Notes under the pieces: generated by a model
What the model saw: the letters and a program-made list of their open reading frames with translations, nothing else
What the model was told of the DNA's origin: nothing
Databases searched by the model: none
Program-made: the position numbers and the translations under genes
In this document: piece by piece, positions 30,208-39,649 of the stretch
Layout: each line of letters begins with the position of its first letter
How positions within the stretch are numbered: the stretch's first letter is position 1
Assembly: GCF_003515685.1 (NCBI RefSeq)
Contig: NZ_QWEG01000007.1
Location: 1 to 64,000 of the forward strand
Reading direction: 5' to 3'
DNA length: 64,000 bases
Source of the DNA: Neobacillus notoginsengisoli
Lineage (GTDB): Bacteria; Bacillota; Bacilli; Bacillales; Cytobacillaceae

Positions 30208-30768
30208 TTCGGACAGCTATCGAGAAAATAGATGGTTCCTTGTCCGAACTTGTAGCACCTTCGGACAGCTATCGAGAAAATAGACGATTCTCTGTCCGAA
30301 CTTGGGGCATCTTCGGACAGCTATCGAGAAAATAGACGATTCTCTGTCCGAACTTGGGGCATCTTCGGACAGCTATCGAGAAAACAGACGATTCTCTGTC
30401 CGAACTTGGGGCATCTTCGGACAGCTATCGAGAAAATAGACGGTTCTCTGTCCGAACATGGGGCACCTTCGGACAGCTTTCGAGAAAATAGACGATTCTC
30501 TGTCCGAACTTGGGGTATCTTCGGACAGCTATCGAGAAAATAGACGGTTCTCTGTCCGAACTTGGGGCATCTTCGGACAGCTATCGAGAAAATAGATGGT
30601 TCCTTGTCCGAACATGGGGCACCTTCGGACAGCTTTCGAGAAAATAGACGATTCTCTGTCCGAACTTGGGGTATCTTCGGACAGCTATCGAGAAAATAGA
30701 CGGTTCTCTGTCCGAACTTGGGGCATCTTCGGACAGCGAACATAGAAAAAGCCATCTTGCTGTCCGAA
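30208..30768. repeat. 52-bp periodic dyad array IV (11 units)
   Basis: TTCGGACAG begins at 30208, 30260, 30312, 30364, 30416, 30468, 30520, 30572, 30624, 30676 and 30728, exactly 52 bp apart. Inverted CTGTCCGAA (one TTGTCCGAA) follows each at +32, leaving 23-nt and 11-nt spacers. Most units carry CTATCGAGAAAATAGACG between the arms. Units also repeat at a higher order of 156 bp (30456-30572 and 30612-30728). It lies between the convergent uvsE and sspH genes. Confidence 0.95.
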
Positions 30769-30809
30769 CTCCGGCTCTGTACAAACAAACATTAAACAAC
30801 TTAAAATCA

Positions 30810-30838
30810 AATGAAAGGAAGCCCCCATAAAGGAGGCT
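30810..30838 (-). terminator. sspH terminator
   Basis: AGCCTCC-TTTAT-GGGGGCT on the minus strand, followed by TCCTTTCATTT. Confidence 0.55.
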
Positions 30839-30859
30839 ACCCTTTCACGGACCTATCTC

Positions 30860-31051
30860 CTATCTCAATGTCTCTTCCTCAATCAAATTCATGACTGGAA
30901 CCGTTTCTTCCTGCTCGGGGTTTTCGCGCCAGAATACCCGCGCTGTTTTTTCACTTTCGTCAACGTGCTGGATCATGACCCGGCTGCCTTCGTATGTGAC
31001 AACAATATTTTCAGCTGACTCCAGGATTTCCTTTGCCCGGCCTACATTCAT
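30860..31051 (-). CDS. sspH: Small acid-soluble spore protein, H type
   Basis: This minor spore core protein is made in the forespore. The 63 residues match the family: MNVGRAKEILESAENIVVTY, then IQHVDE and NPEQEETVPV. The ATG at 31051 lies 8 nt after AAGGAG; a GTG three codons upstream overlaps the ribosome site. A sigma-G-like promoter is visible at 31082-31112. Confidence 0.93.
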   Translation of the reverse strand: MNVGRAKEILESAENIVVTYEGSRVMIQHVDESEKTARVFWRENPEQEETVPVMNLIEEETLR

Positions 31052-31081
31052 CTGCTCCACTCCTTAAAAGATTGTCCCGCT

Positions 31082-31112
31082 TACTATTTACCGGATTCGC
31101 CTTTTTTATCCA
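31082..31112 (-). promoter_or_regulatory. Candidate sigma-G promoter of sspH
   Basis: TGGATA (31107-31112), 18-bp spacer, AATAGTA (31082-31088), compared with TGMATA-N17/18-CATNNTA. There is one mismatch in each element. Confidence 0.4.
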
Positions 31113-31171
31113 ACACAATTCGATATTCTTTGAGGCCTTGAACAATCCTTCCAATGAACGAAAGGCCATGC

Positions 31172-31207
31172 AAAAAGCCCTCCGGGAATTCACACCGGAG
31201 GGCCAAA
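31172..31207 (-). terminator. argS terminator
   Basis: GCCCTCCGG...CCGGAGGGC followed by TTTTTG on the minus strand. It is a strong GC-rich stem just past the argS stop. Confidence 0.9.
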
Positions 31208-31218
31208 AACTATATTAT

Positions 31219-32889
31219 TTACATCTTTTCAGGCGCGGATACGCCAATCAAAGACAATGCATTTTTCATCGTAATCTTTACAGCTTTCACCAATGCTAGG
31301 CGAGCCTTCGTACGCTCAGGCTGTTCTTTGTCGACAACCTTATCGGCGTTGTAGAAGCTATGGAAAGCGGAAGCGAGGTCAAAAACATAATTGGCAATCC
31401 GGTGCGGTGTGCGCTTCAAGGCTGCATCACTTACTGCCTGCGGGAACTCGCCAAGCTTCTTCAGCAAATCGACTTCTTTCTCTGAGCCAACTTGCTTCAA
31501 ATCAACCTCTTTTTCCACACTAAAGCCCTGCTCAGCCGCCTGGCGTAAAATGCTCGAAATACGCGCGTGCGCATATTGGGCATAGTAAACCGGGTTGTCA
31601 TTCGACTCGGATACAGCCAGGTCAAGGTCAAAGTCCATATGCGTATCAGCACTGCGCATCGCAAAGAAGTAACGGGTCGCGTCGAGTCCGACTTCTTCGA
31701 CAAGCTCACGCATCGTAACAGCCTTGCCGGTACGCTTGCTCATTTTCATTTTTTCGCCGTTTTTGAATAAATGGACGAGCTGGATGATTTCTACTTCCAA
31801 AACATCACGTTTATAGCCGAGCGCTTCGATCGCCGCTTTCATCCGCGGAATGTAGCCATGGTGGTCGGCACCCCAGACGTTGATGAGCTTTTCAAAACCG
31901 CGGTCCAGTTTATCTTTGTGATAAGCGAGGTCCGGAGTCAAATACGTATAGGAGCCGTCCTGCTTAATCAACACACGATCCTTATCGTCGCCAAATGGAG
32001 TGGAGCGCAGCCAGGTGGCACCGTCTTCCTCATAAATATGGCCGTTGTCACGGAGCGTTTTCAGTGCTGTATCAATTTTGCCATTATGATAAAGCGAGGT
32101 CTCGGAATACCAGACGTCGAATTCAACGCGGAAGTCGTGAAGGTCCTTCTTCAACTTGGCCATTTCTACCTTGAGTCCGTGCTCACGGAAGAAATTGAAG
32201 CGCTCATCCTCAGGCATATGGACGAACTTATCGCCATATTCAGCAGCAAGCTCCTTGCCGATTTGTATAATGTCCTCACCATGGTAGCCGTCTTCCGGCA
32301 TCTCCTTCTCCATGCCGAGAGCCTGGAAATAGCGCGCCTCAACGGAGAGGGCAAGGTTGTTAATCTGGTTTCCGGCGTCATTGATGTAGTATTCGCGCGA
32401 AACATCGAAGCCAGCTTTTGCAAGAATATTACACAGTGAATCGCCGACCGCGGCGCCGCGGGCGTGGCCTAGATGCAGGTCTCCCGTCGGATTCGCCGAT
32501 ACAAATTCGACCTGGATTTTCTGGCCTTTACCTGCATTCGTTTCACCATAGCGATCTTCTTCTTCAAGGATCGAAGGAATCAGTTCTGTCAGGTAACTGT
32601 TATCCATGTAAAAGTTAATGAAGCCAGGGCCGGCCAGCTCAATTTTTTCAATTGAAGCTTTTGTACTGTCAAAATTGGCGACAATCGCGTCAGCAATCAT
32701 GCGCGGTGCTTTTTTTGCGACACGGGCCAACTGCATCGCCATATTGGTCGAATAGTCACCGTGCGCCTTCTCTTTCGGAATTTCAAGAATTACTTCGGGA
32801 AGCTGGTCTTCGGAAGCCAGGCCGGCTTTCAGGACAGCCGCTTTGATTTCCTCTTTCAGGTTCTGTTGCACCTGTTCAACTAGATTCAT
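31219..32889 (-). CDS. argS: Arginyl-tRNA synthetase
   Basis: A class I synthetase that charges tRNA-Arg. The 556 residues contain an N-terminal Add1 domain, the HIGH motif as [13 protein letters not shown] after [11 protein letters not shown], the KMSKS-type loop [11 protein letters not shown], and a C-terminal DALR anticodon-binding domain. The ATG overlaps the stop of the upstream DUF1934 gene (ATGA). Confidence 0.97.
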   Translation of the reverse strand: MNLVEQVQQNLKEEIKAAVLKAGLASEDQLPEVILEIPKEKAHGDYSTNMAMQLARVAKKAPRMIADAIVANFDSTKASIEKIELAGPGFINFYMDNSYLTELIPSILEEEDRYGETNAGKGQKIQVEFVSANPTGDLHLGHARGAAVGDSLCNILAKAGFDVSREYYINDAGNQINNLALSVEARYFQALGMEKEMPEDGYHGEDIIQIGKELAAEYGDKFVHMPEDERFNFFREHGLKVEMAKLKKDLHDFRVEFDVWYSETSLYHNGKIDTALKTLRDNGHIYEEDGATWLRSTPFGDDKDRVLIKQDGSYTYLTPDLAYHKDKLDRGFEKLINVWGADHHGYIPRMKAAIEALGYKRDVLEVEIIQLVHLFKNGEKMKMSKRTGKAVTMRELVEEVGLDATRYFFAMRSADTHMDFDLDLAVSESNDNPVYYAQYAHARISSILRQAAEQGFSVEKEVDLKQVGSEKEVDLLKKLGEFPQAVSDAALKRTPHRIANYVFDLASAFHSFYNADKVVDKEQPERTKARLALVKAVKITMKNALSLIGVSAPEKM

Positions 32890-33314
32890 TCCATTTCCTC
32901 CTCAAACGTGATCGATAAACTATATGTACCGGCGGGCGCGCCCGCAATGTGCAAATCGTATTTCAGCAAAAACATGCCGCCCTTCCCATTTTCCCGGATT
33001 GCCTGGGCGAGCCTTTCTGTGACTGCTTTAACCGGCAGAGTTCCATAAGGAGTATTGTAGCTGCCGCGTGTTTCTGCCGACAGCCTAAATGGGATCCTCA
33101 TTTTCACGGCACCGCTTCTCAGGAGCAGCGCTTCTCCGCTGTCCATTTTCAAAATGGTCCGGATGCTTCCTCCCTCCGCCTTTTCCTCATACTGAAGATA
33201 GACGGCACTGCCTTTTCTATAAAAAAATCCGCTTGCTCCGGTGATGATTTCATCCTTCATGCCGGATTGGACAATTGATGTAGTAATCGTAACCGTGACA
33301 GGCTTCGGGTCCAT
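32886..33314 (-). CDS. DUF1934 family beta-barrel protein (YwiB-like)
   Basis: The roughly 142-residue protein of unknown function is predicted to form a calycin-like beta-barrel. Visible features are [17 protein letters not shown], strand-rich repeats, and the end [13 protein letters not shown]. The ATG at 33314 lies 8 nt after AAGGAG. It is translationally coupled to argS, as ywiB is in B. subtilis. Confidence 0.88.
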   Translation of the reverse strand: MDPKPVTVTITTSIVQSGMKDEIITGASGFFYRKGSAVYLQYEEKAEGGSIRTILKMDSGEALLLRSGAVKMRIPFRLSAETRGSYNTPYGTLPVKAVTERLAQAIRENGKGGMFLLKYDLHIAGAPAGTYSLSITFEEEME

Positions 33315-33453
33315 CCGGTCCACTCCTTCTCAACGCAAGAAAATTGCTCTATTAGTGTCTTATAAGTATGAAATTATATCATGAAATCTAAACTTGCTCT
33401 ACCCTGCTCTTGGGGTGTATCACTTTATTATATCTTTTAGCACGCAACAATTC

Positions 33454-33493
33454 AAAAAGTGCCTGCTTCGCGATGGAAACAGGCACTTTTTTT
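33454..33493. terminator. Terminator downstream of the speE-speB operon
   Basis: AAAGTGCCTG (33456-33465) pairs with CAGGCACTTT (33480-33489), with T runs on both sides. It lies beyond array V from speB. Confidence 0.75.
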
Positions 33494-33540
33494 GGCGGGT
33501 GAAGCTTAAATCCCCGTTCTTTGTTCCAACCTTGGACATC

Positions 33541-34015
33541 TTGGGACAGTTAATGGCTCTTTTAGTGAAGCACTGTCCCAACATGAAGCTGCTTGGGACA
33601 GGTTGAAGCTTTTATCCTCGTTCTCTATCCCAACCTTGGGCAGCTTGGGACAGTTGACGGCCATTTAGGTGAAGCACTGTCCCAACATGAACAGTCTTGG
33701 GACAAGTTGAAGCTTAAATCCTCGTCCTCTGTCCCAACCTTGGGCAGCTTGGGACAGTTGACAGCCATTTAGGTGAAGCACTGTCTCAACATGAAGCTGC
33801 TTGGGACAGGTTGAAGCTTTTATCCTCGTTCTCTGTCCCAACCTTGGGCAGCTTGGGACAGTTGACGGCCATTTAGGTGAAGCACTGTCTCAACATGAAG
33901 CTACTTGGGACAGGTTGAAGCTTTTATCCTCGTTCCCTGTCCCAACCTTGGACATCTTGGGACAGTTAATGGCTCTTTTAGTGAATCACTGTCCCAACAT
34001 GAAGCAACTTAGGAA
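33541..34015. repeat. 52-bp periodic dyad array V (10 units, alternating types)
   Basis: TTGGGACA begins at 33541, 33593, 33645, 33697, 33749, 33801, 33853, 33905 and 33957, with a decayed TTAGGA at 34009. All are 52 bp apart. CTGTCCCAA partners lie at +32. Two unit types alternate (GTTGACGGCCATTTAGGTGA and GGTTGAAGCTTTTATCCTCG), so the sequence period is 104 bp as in array I. It lies between the speB stop and the DUF1934 promoter region. Confidence 0.95.
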
Positions 34016-34076
34016 AAAACTTCACTAACTCATCATCCTGCTTCTCATATTCCAAATGCCTATTTTGCCAAATAGC

Positions 34077-34949
34077 TTACTTCACCCAGCCAAGCAGCAT
34101 TTCACGGATGAGCTTGCTTGCGGTGTTGGCGGTCTGCTCGGAGTTGTCGTAAATCGGCGCCACTTCAACGAGGTCAGCTCCGACGACCTTTACATCGGAA
34201 CGGGCAATCTCATGAATCGAAGCAAGCAGTTCATGGGAAGTGATGCCGCCCGCATCAACCGTCCCGGTCCCTGGAGCATGGGCCGGGTCAAGTACGTCAA
34301 TGTCGATTGTGACATAAACCGGGCGTCCGGCAAGCTTCGGCAAAATTTCCTTCAGCGGCTGATGAACGTCGAATTTCGAAATATGCATGCCGACACGTTT
34401 CGCCCAATCAAATTCTTCCTTCATGCCGGAGCGAATCCCGAAGGAATAAACGTTGGAAGGTCCGATATGCTCGGCAATTTTGCGAATCGGCGTTGAGTGG
34501 GAAAGCGGCTCGCCTTCATAGCTCTCGCGCAGGTCAGTGTGCGCATCCATATGGATAATCGCAAGGTCGGGATATTTCTTATAGACGGCTTTCATCACCG
34601 GCCACGAAACAAGGTGCTCACCGCCCATACCGAGCGGAAACTTCCCTTCTGCCAAAACCTTGTCCACAAATTCTTCAATCAGATCAAGGCTTTTTTGCGC
34701 GTTTCCAAAAGGAAGCGGAATATCTCCAGCATCGAAGTATTTTACGTCCTCAAGCTCGCGGTCTAGATATGGGCTGTATTCTTCCAAGCCTATGGAAACT
34801 TCTCGAATCCTTGAAGGGCCGAAACGGGAACCTGGACGGTAGCTGACCGTCCAGTCCATCGGCATTCCGTAGATCACCACTTTACTTTCTTCAAAGTCAG
34901 GATGGCTTTTGATAAACACATTTCCTGAATACGCTTCATCAAATCGCAT
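34077..34949 (-). CDS. speB: Agmatinase
   Basis: SpeB hydrolyses agmatine to putrescine and urea. The 290 residues include the Mn2+ ligands of the ureohydrolase family: GMGGEHLVSWP, IIHMDAHTDLRE, and VTIDIDVLDPAHAPGTGT. GGGAAGTG precedes the ATG. It follows speE in a polyamine operon with a 77-bp gap. Confidence 0.96.
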   Translation of the reverse strand: MRFDEAYSGNVFIKSHPDFEESKVVIYGMPMDWTVSYRPGSRFGPSRIREVSIGLEEYSPYLDRELEDVKYFDAGDIPLPFGNAQKSLDLIEEFVDKVLAEGKFPLGMGGEHLVSWPVMKAVYKKYPDLAIIHMDAHTDLRESYEGEPLSHSTPIRKIAEHIGPSNVYSFGIRSGMKEEFDWAKRVGMHISKFDVHQPLKEILPKLAGRPVYVTIDIDVLDPAHAPGTGTVDAGGITSHELLASIHEIARSDVKVVGADLVEVAPIYDNSEQTANTASKLIREMLLGWVK

Positions 34950-35026
34950 CGTACACTTCCCTTTCCAGGCACAACGAGAGGGAGACTTGGCCTCCCTCCC
35001 CCTGTACGTTCATCAAATTAATTATT

Positions 35027-35857
35027 TTATTTCACTAAATCCCCAACGAACTTTGGCAAAACAAATGCCGCTTTGTGGAGTTCTTTCGTGTAGTACTTTG
35101 TTTCAATGTCATGGAAACGGTCTTCCGGAACTTCGAGCGGGTCGTATTTCTTCGAACCAATTGTAAATGCCCACATGCCGCTTGGGTATGTCGGGATGTT
35201 CGCAATGTACAGGCGGGTGATTGGGAAGATTTCCTTCACATCGCGCTGGACATTACGGATTAGGTCGGCCTTGAACCATGGGTTGTCGGACTGGGCAACA
35301 AATAGGCCATCCTCCTTCAGCGCCTTGGAAATGCCGGCATAGAAGCCTTTTGTAAACAGGTTGACCGCAGGACCGACCGGCTCGGTTGAATCGACCATAA
35401 TAACATCGTACGCATTTTCGCTTTCGGCAATATGCATGAAACCGTCGCCAACCTTCACGTCAACGCGCGGATCGTCAAGCTTGCCGGCAATTTCCGGCAA
35501 AAACTTCTTCGAATATTCGATCACTTTGCCGTCGATATCGACAAGGGTCGCTTTTTTCACTTGAGGGTGCTTCAGCACTTCACGGATTACGCCACCGTCG
35601 CCTCCGCCGACGACAAGGACGTTTACAGGGTTTGGATGCGTAAATAATGGCACATGCGCGACCATTTCGTGGTAGACAAATTCGTCCTTGATGGACGTCA
35701 TGACCATGCCGTCCAGCAGAAGCATATTGCCCCACTCTTCTGTCTCGACCATTTCAAGCAGTTGAAAATCTGTCTGTTCTGTATGTAATGTGCGTTTCAC
35801 CTTCATGGTGATTCCGAAGTTGTCGGTTTGTTTTTCAGTAAACCAAAGTCCACCCAT
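35027..35857 (-). CDS. speE: Spermidine synthase
   Basis: SpeE transfers an aminopropyl group from decarboxylated S-adenosylmethionine to putrescine. About 276 residues include the N-terminal beta-hairpin domain, the cofactor loop [18 protein letters not shown], and the catalytic [14 protein letters not shown]. The ATG at 35857 has AAAGGAAG at better spacing than the ATG at 35863. A possible sigma-A promoter lies upstream on the minus strand: TTGCAA (35965-35970), 17 bp, TATAGC (35942-35947). Confidence 0.95.
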   Translation of the reverse strand: MGGLWFTEKQTDNFGITMKVKRTLHTEQTDFQLLEMVETEEWGNMLLLDGMVMTSIKDEFVYHEMVAHVPLFTHPNPVNVLVVGGGDGGVIREVLKHPQVKKATLVDIDGKVIEYSKKFLPEIAGKLDDPRVDVKVGDGFMHIAESENAYDVIMVDSTEPVGPAVNLFTKGFYAGISKALKEDGLFVAQSDNPWFKADLIRNVQRDVKEIFPITRLYIANIPTYPSGMWAFTIGSKKYDPLEVPEDRFHDIETKYYTKELHKAAFVLPKFVGDLVK

Positions 35858-36035
35858 TTTCATCTTCCTTTCAAAGTTGATTTCCCGTCAAGCTGCATTT
35901 TTTGCAAAAAAATAAGCTTCCTTAAGCAGTCTTCATCTATTGCTATACTTCCCCAATTGGGTAATTGCAAACATGAGAAAAGTATAGTGGAAACGGGCGA
36001 AATTGCAAGAAAAATTTTGTGAACGAACTGGTAAA

Positions 36036-36066
36036 TGTTTAAAAAATCCCCTTTCTTTTCATACTG
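36036..36066 (+). promoter_or_regulatory. Candidate forespore (sigma-F/G) promoter of pbpG
   Basis: TGTTTA (36036-36041), 18 bp, CATACTG (36060-36066). It fits a sigma-G pattern with one mismatch per box, and GTTTA-N15 with A.A.TG also fits part of the sigma-F pattern. B. subtilis pbpG is forespore-expressed. Confidence 0.4.
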
Positions 36067-36123
36067 TATGTATGGCCCAATTGCTGGGCGATTTTTCCTG
36101 ATGAAAAGCAAAGGGGTGAGAGG

Positions 36124-38214
36124 ATGGAAACCATGACTGGCCAGGGGTTTAAGAGAGTGGTGAAATATGTGCGTGCGGCGTTTTTTCTTGGCTTGTTTGG
36201 TTCGGCGGCACTTGCGCTTGCCGCGCTCCTGATTCTTGTTTATGCCAAAGTACTTGGCCCGCCCCCGCTCGCTGTTCCTCAGTCGACATTATATTACGCC
36301 GAAGACGGGACGGTCATCGGTGAAACCAACTTCGGGCAAAAGAGATATTGGGTGCCGATAAAAGACATTTCCCCTTATCTCGTTGAAGCCACCATTTCGA
36401 TTGAAGACCGGAAATTTTACGAGCACAGCGGTTTTGACCTGAAGCGGATTGCCGGCGCGACGATTGCTGACATCAAGGCGTTCGGTAAAGTACAGGGAGC
36501 CAGTACTGTTACTCAGCAATATGCGCGGAACTTGTTTTTAGGCCATGACAAAACGTGGACGAGAAAACTAAAGGAAGCCCTTTACGCCATCAGGCTCGAA
36601 ATGAATTATTCGAAGGAAAAAATCCTTGAAGGGTATTTAAATACAATCTATTACGGCAACCGGGCATATGGCATCCAGGCAGCAAGCAAGTATTATTTTG
36701 GCAAAAACGCTGCCGACCTGACGCTTGCTGAAGCATCGATGCTCGCAGGAATCCCGAAAGGCCCAGGCGCCTTTTCCCCGTTTGCCTCAATGGAAAGGGC
36801 GAAGCAGAGGCAAGGCATTATTTTGCAAGCGATGGCCCAAAACGGTTATATCAAAACGGCTGAGGCAGAAGCCGCTTCCGCAGCCGATCTTGCGCTAACC
36901 GGAACCGATCCAAACCGAAAGCTGAAAAAGGCACCCTATTTTCAGGATGCGGTCGCGGCGGCTTTAAAAAATCAGCTAGGGCTAAGCGAACGGGCTATTG
37001 CCCTCGGCGGCCTGAGGGTTTATACAACGATTGATACAAAACAGCAGGAAGCAGCGGAACAGCAGATTAAATCCGTCATTGCTTCAGACTCTGACATTCA
37101 GGCCGCACTTGTCGCCGTCAACCCGAAAAATGGGCATATCAAGGCAATGGCCGGCGGGCGTGACTACGAAAAAAGTCCGTTCAACCGAGCTGTCCAGGCT
37201 CTCCGGGAACCCGGGTCAACAATCAAGCCGTTTCTTTATTACGCGGCGCTCGGGCACGGATACACTCCATCAACAACTGTAAGGAGCGAGCTGACAACGT
37301 TTCGGTTCGACAACGGCCAGCCTGATTACACGCCGCATAATTACAATAATAAATATGCGAATGGCGACATCACTCTCGCGCAAGCACTGGCTGTTTCCGA
37401 TAACGTCTATGCTGTGAAAACCCATCTGTTCCTCGGGGAAGAGACACTCGTTAATGCGGCTGCGAAATTCGGGCTCACGACCCCAATGGCAAAAGTGCCG
37501 TCCCTGGCGCTCGGCACATCGGGGGTTCGCGTCATCGAAATGGCCAACGCCTACAGCCTGTTCGTAAATGGCGGGAAAAAAGTTGAGCCGACGCTTATCA
37601 CTCGGGTCGAGACCGCCGATGGCAAAATTATTTACGAAAAAGAAGACAAGGATGAACAAGTCCTTGATCCCGCCAGGACGTATGTGATGACGCAAATGCT
37701 GATGGGTGTATTCGATACGAAGCTGAACGGCTATGCAAATGTGACCGGAAGTACGATTTTGAAAGGAATGACCCGTCCTTATGCTGGAAAATCGGGTTCG
37801 ACACCGACAGACAGCTGGATGATTGGCTTCACGCCGCAGCTCGTCTCTGCTGTTTGGACCGGCTACGACGATGCCCGGAAGGTTGAAAATGTGCCGGAAA
37901 AGTCATATGCGAAACAAATTTGGATCCGGTTCATGGAGGAAGCACTGCATGGCCAGCCGATTAAACCTTTCCGCGCACCAAGGGAAGGCGTCACCGGCGT
38001 GTATGTTGATGTAGCAAACGGAAAACTGGCAACAAAAGATTGCCCAGTTAGGCGTTTTACGTATTTCGAATCCGGAACGGAGCCAGTTGAATACTGTACG
38101 GAGCATCTCGGTGATGGTGGCCTTGGTGACGGCAACAATCGAAAAGGACTTGATGGCAAGGGCAGTAAGCGGGAGAAAACGTGGTATAAGCGGCTTTGGG
38201 ATTGGGGCGATTGA
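36124..38214 (+). CDS. pbpG: Class A penicillin-binding protein (PbpG-like)
   Basis: This bifunctional peptidoglycan synthase acts at the membrane. The 696 residues have a cytoplasmic tail, one membrane helix (about 18-42), a glycosyltransferase-51 domain with catalytic E94 in EDRKFYEHSGFD and QGASTVTQQYARN, and a transpeptidase domain with S365-T-I-K368, S425-D-N427 and K556-S-G. A Gly/Lys-rich tail ends it. It is divergent from speE, as B. subtilis pbpG (ywhE) is, which points to spore cortex or germ-cell-wall work. GGGGTGAGAGG lies close to the ATG. Confidence 0.94.
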   Translation: METMTGQGFKRVVKYVRAAFFLGLFGSAALALAALLILVYAKVLGPPPLAVPQSTLYYAEDGTVIGETNFGQKRYWVPIKDISPYLVEATISIEDRKFYEHSGFDLKRIAGATIADIKAFGKVQGASTVTQQYARNLFLGHDKTWTRKLKEALYAIRLEMNYSKEKILEGYLNTIYYGNRAYGIQAASKYYFGKNAADLTLAEASMLAGIPKGPGAFSPFASMERAKQRQGIILQAMAQNGYIKTAEAEAASAADLALTGTDPNRKLKKAPYFQDAVAAALKNQLGLSERAIALGGLRVYTTIDTKQQEAAEQQIKSVIASDSDIQAALVAVNPKNGHIKAMAGGRDYEKSPFNRAVQALREPGSTIKPFLYYAALGHGYTPSTTVRSELTTFRFDNGQPDYTPHNYNNKYANGDITLAQALAVSDNVYAVKTHLFLGEETLVNAAAKFGLTTPMAKVPSLALGTSGVRVIEMANAYSLFVNGGKKVEPTLITRVETADGKIIYEKEDKDEQVLDPARTYVMTQMLMGVFDTKLNGYANVTGSTILKGMTRPYAGKSGSTPTDSWMIGFTPQLVSAVWTGYDDARKVENVPEKSYAKQIWIRFMEEALHGQPIKPFRAPREGVTGVYVDVANGKLATKDCPVRRFTYFESGTEPVEYCTEHLGDGGLGDGNNRKGLDGKGSKREKTWYKRLWDWGD

Positions 38215-38266
38215 TGGTTTATGTTTATTGGAGTGGAATAGTTTGGTTAGATGGATTGGGCAGTTT

Positions 38267-38307
38267 GGGCAGCCTTGACATAGGGGCGGCCTGGCTGCCC
38301 TTTTTCT
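38267..38307 (+). terminator. pbpG terminator
   Basis: GGGCAGCC (38267-38274) pairs with GGCTGCCC (38293-38300), followed by TTTTTCTTC. Confidence 0.85.
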
Positions 38308-38415
38308 TCTTTAACTTTGATCGTTTAGCAAAACGGATTTTATTTTGTACCACAATCCTATGGCGGATTATTTTAGTTGGCTGGCAGTTCGTTCAGTAAG
38401 TGTTTTAACAAAGAT

Positions 38416-38560
38416 GAATGCAAACTCTGGAGTCGGTTGAATGTAGTGCCATTTTGGGCGAATGCCTCGCTAATCTGGTCGAATCCCTCGCTAATTTGGA
38501 TGAATGCACCACGATTTTGGACGAATCAATCATGAATCCCGACGAATGCACCTAGGAACT
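38416..38560. repeat. 21-bp periodic array
   Basis: GAAT begins at 38439, 38460, 38481, 38502, 38523 and 38544, exactly 21 bp apart, with partly conserved CTCGCTAAT and TTTGG between. An off-register copy lies at 38416. The array precedes array VI in the same gap. Confidence 0.75.
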
Positions 38561-38578
38561 TGACGCAATTCATATGTA

Positions 38579-38983
38579 TCGGGACAGCCGGGGCGCAGAT
38601 TCCTGGGTTGCTGTCCGAACATAGGGCGACTTCGGACAGCTAACGGCTTTTTGCGGGAATCACTGTCCGAAGGGAGGGCATCTTCGGACAGCGAAACGCA
38701 GGAAACCTCTTTCTCTGTCCGAACATGGGGCGACTTCGGACAGCTCACGGCTTTTTCGGGGAATCACTGTCCGAAGGGAGGGCATCTTCGGACAGCGAAA
38801 CGCAGGAAACCTCTTTCTCTGTCCGAACATGGGGCGACTTCGGACAGCTCACGGCTTTTTCGGGGAATCACTGTCCGAAGGGAAGGCATCTTCGGACAAC
38901 GAAACGCAAGAAACCTCTTTCTCTGTCCGAACATGGGGTAACTTCGGACAGCTCACGTGCAGACACCTCATTTACTGTCCGAA
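38579..38983. repeat. 52-bp periodic dyad array VI (8 units, alternating types)
   Basis: TTCGGACAG (first unit TCGGGACAG) begins at 38579, 38631, 38683, 38735, 38787, 38839, 38891 and 38943, all 52 bp apart. Inverted CTGTCCGAA lies at +32 (for example 38975). Two unit types alternate (CTCACGGCTTTTTCGGGGAAT and CGAAACGCAGGAAACCTC), giving a 104-bp sequence period. It lies between the convergent pbpG and ywhD genes. Confidence 0.95.
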
Positions 38984-38989
38984 CACAAA

Positions 38990-39030
38990 ATGAAAACAAG
39001 CCCGCCCCGAAGGACAGGCTTGTTAAAACA
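38990..39030 (-). terminator. ywhD terminator
   Basis: AACAAGCC...GGCTTGTT (38995-39002 and 39017-39024), with TTTTCATTTTG on the minus strand. Confidence 0.75.
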
Positions 39031-39107
39031 TACTTTTCATTATACAAACGCGTTGGTTTTATGGCTGACTAGTCACTTATTTGCCAGCGGCAAGCCGAAC
39101 AAAAGCT

Positions 39108-39617
39108 TTATTGTACGCCCAATCCCCTTTTAAGCTCATCCGTCGAATTGTCCCATAACGCCTCATTGTGCGCTTTCAGGAAATCAGCCAGAATTTTTTT
39201 CGATTTATCGTCCATATGGTCGACCATAATGTAACGCTTCATCGATTTGTCCATCCGGTTGACGTGCTCCGGGAACGACTTGTAGCCGCGGCGGATTTCC
39301 CTGTCAATGGTCATTTCGCATGCCGTTACTCCCGCATAATAAGGGCCGGCTTCATTTCGGTCGATGGTCACCCAGACGAGCCAATATGGCTTCGCATTTG
39401 GCACTTCGTCTTTATTTGGCAAAAACTTTATGCCTCTTTCAGCAGCGCTCCGGGCGTGCATGGCGCCAACGTCTATGACTGCGTCTCCCTCTTCCACGTC
39501 GATAATGACCGGTGAGATATTATCAAGAGTAAGCGCACCCTTTCCAAAGCCTTTATGACCATCAAGCGGATCGGTTTTGATAATGTTAAACCCGATTTTC
39601 CTCTTTTTTTGTTCCAC
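39108..39617 (-). CDS. ywhD: YwhD family protein
   Basis: The 169-residue protein of unknown function starts from a GTG with GGGAGG upstream. Recognisable stretches are IGFNIIKTDPLDGHKGFGKG, ISPVIIDVEEGDAVIDVGAMH, KPYWLVWVTIDRN and HVNRMDKSMKRYIMVDHMD. No catalytic motif is recognisable. It lies next to ywhC, as in B. subtilis. Confidence 0.88.
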   Translation of the reverse strand: MEQKKRKIGFNIIKTDPLDGHKGFGKGALTLDNISPVIIDVEEGDAVIDVGAMHARSAAERGIKFLPNKDEVPNAKPYWLVWVTIDRNEAGPYYAGVTACEMTIDREIRRGYKSFPEHVNRMDKSMKRYIMVDHMDDKSKKILADFLKAHNEALWDNSTDELKRGLGVQ

Positions 39618-39649
39618 TTCATCCTACCTCCCTGCAAAAAAGCTATCTA

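Noticed and set aside
30208-30768. CRISPR array
   Set aside because: The regular spacing looks CRISPR-like, but the spacers are near-identical, the repeats are short inverted arms, and no cas genes are present.
30208-30799. Open frames of 72-155 codons through array IV that encode a 52-residue repeating peptide
   Set aside because: They arise because a 52-bp repeat without stops is open in several frames. They lack ribosome sites and the same happens in arrays III and VI on either strand.
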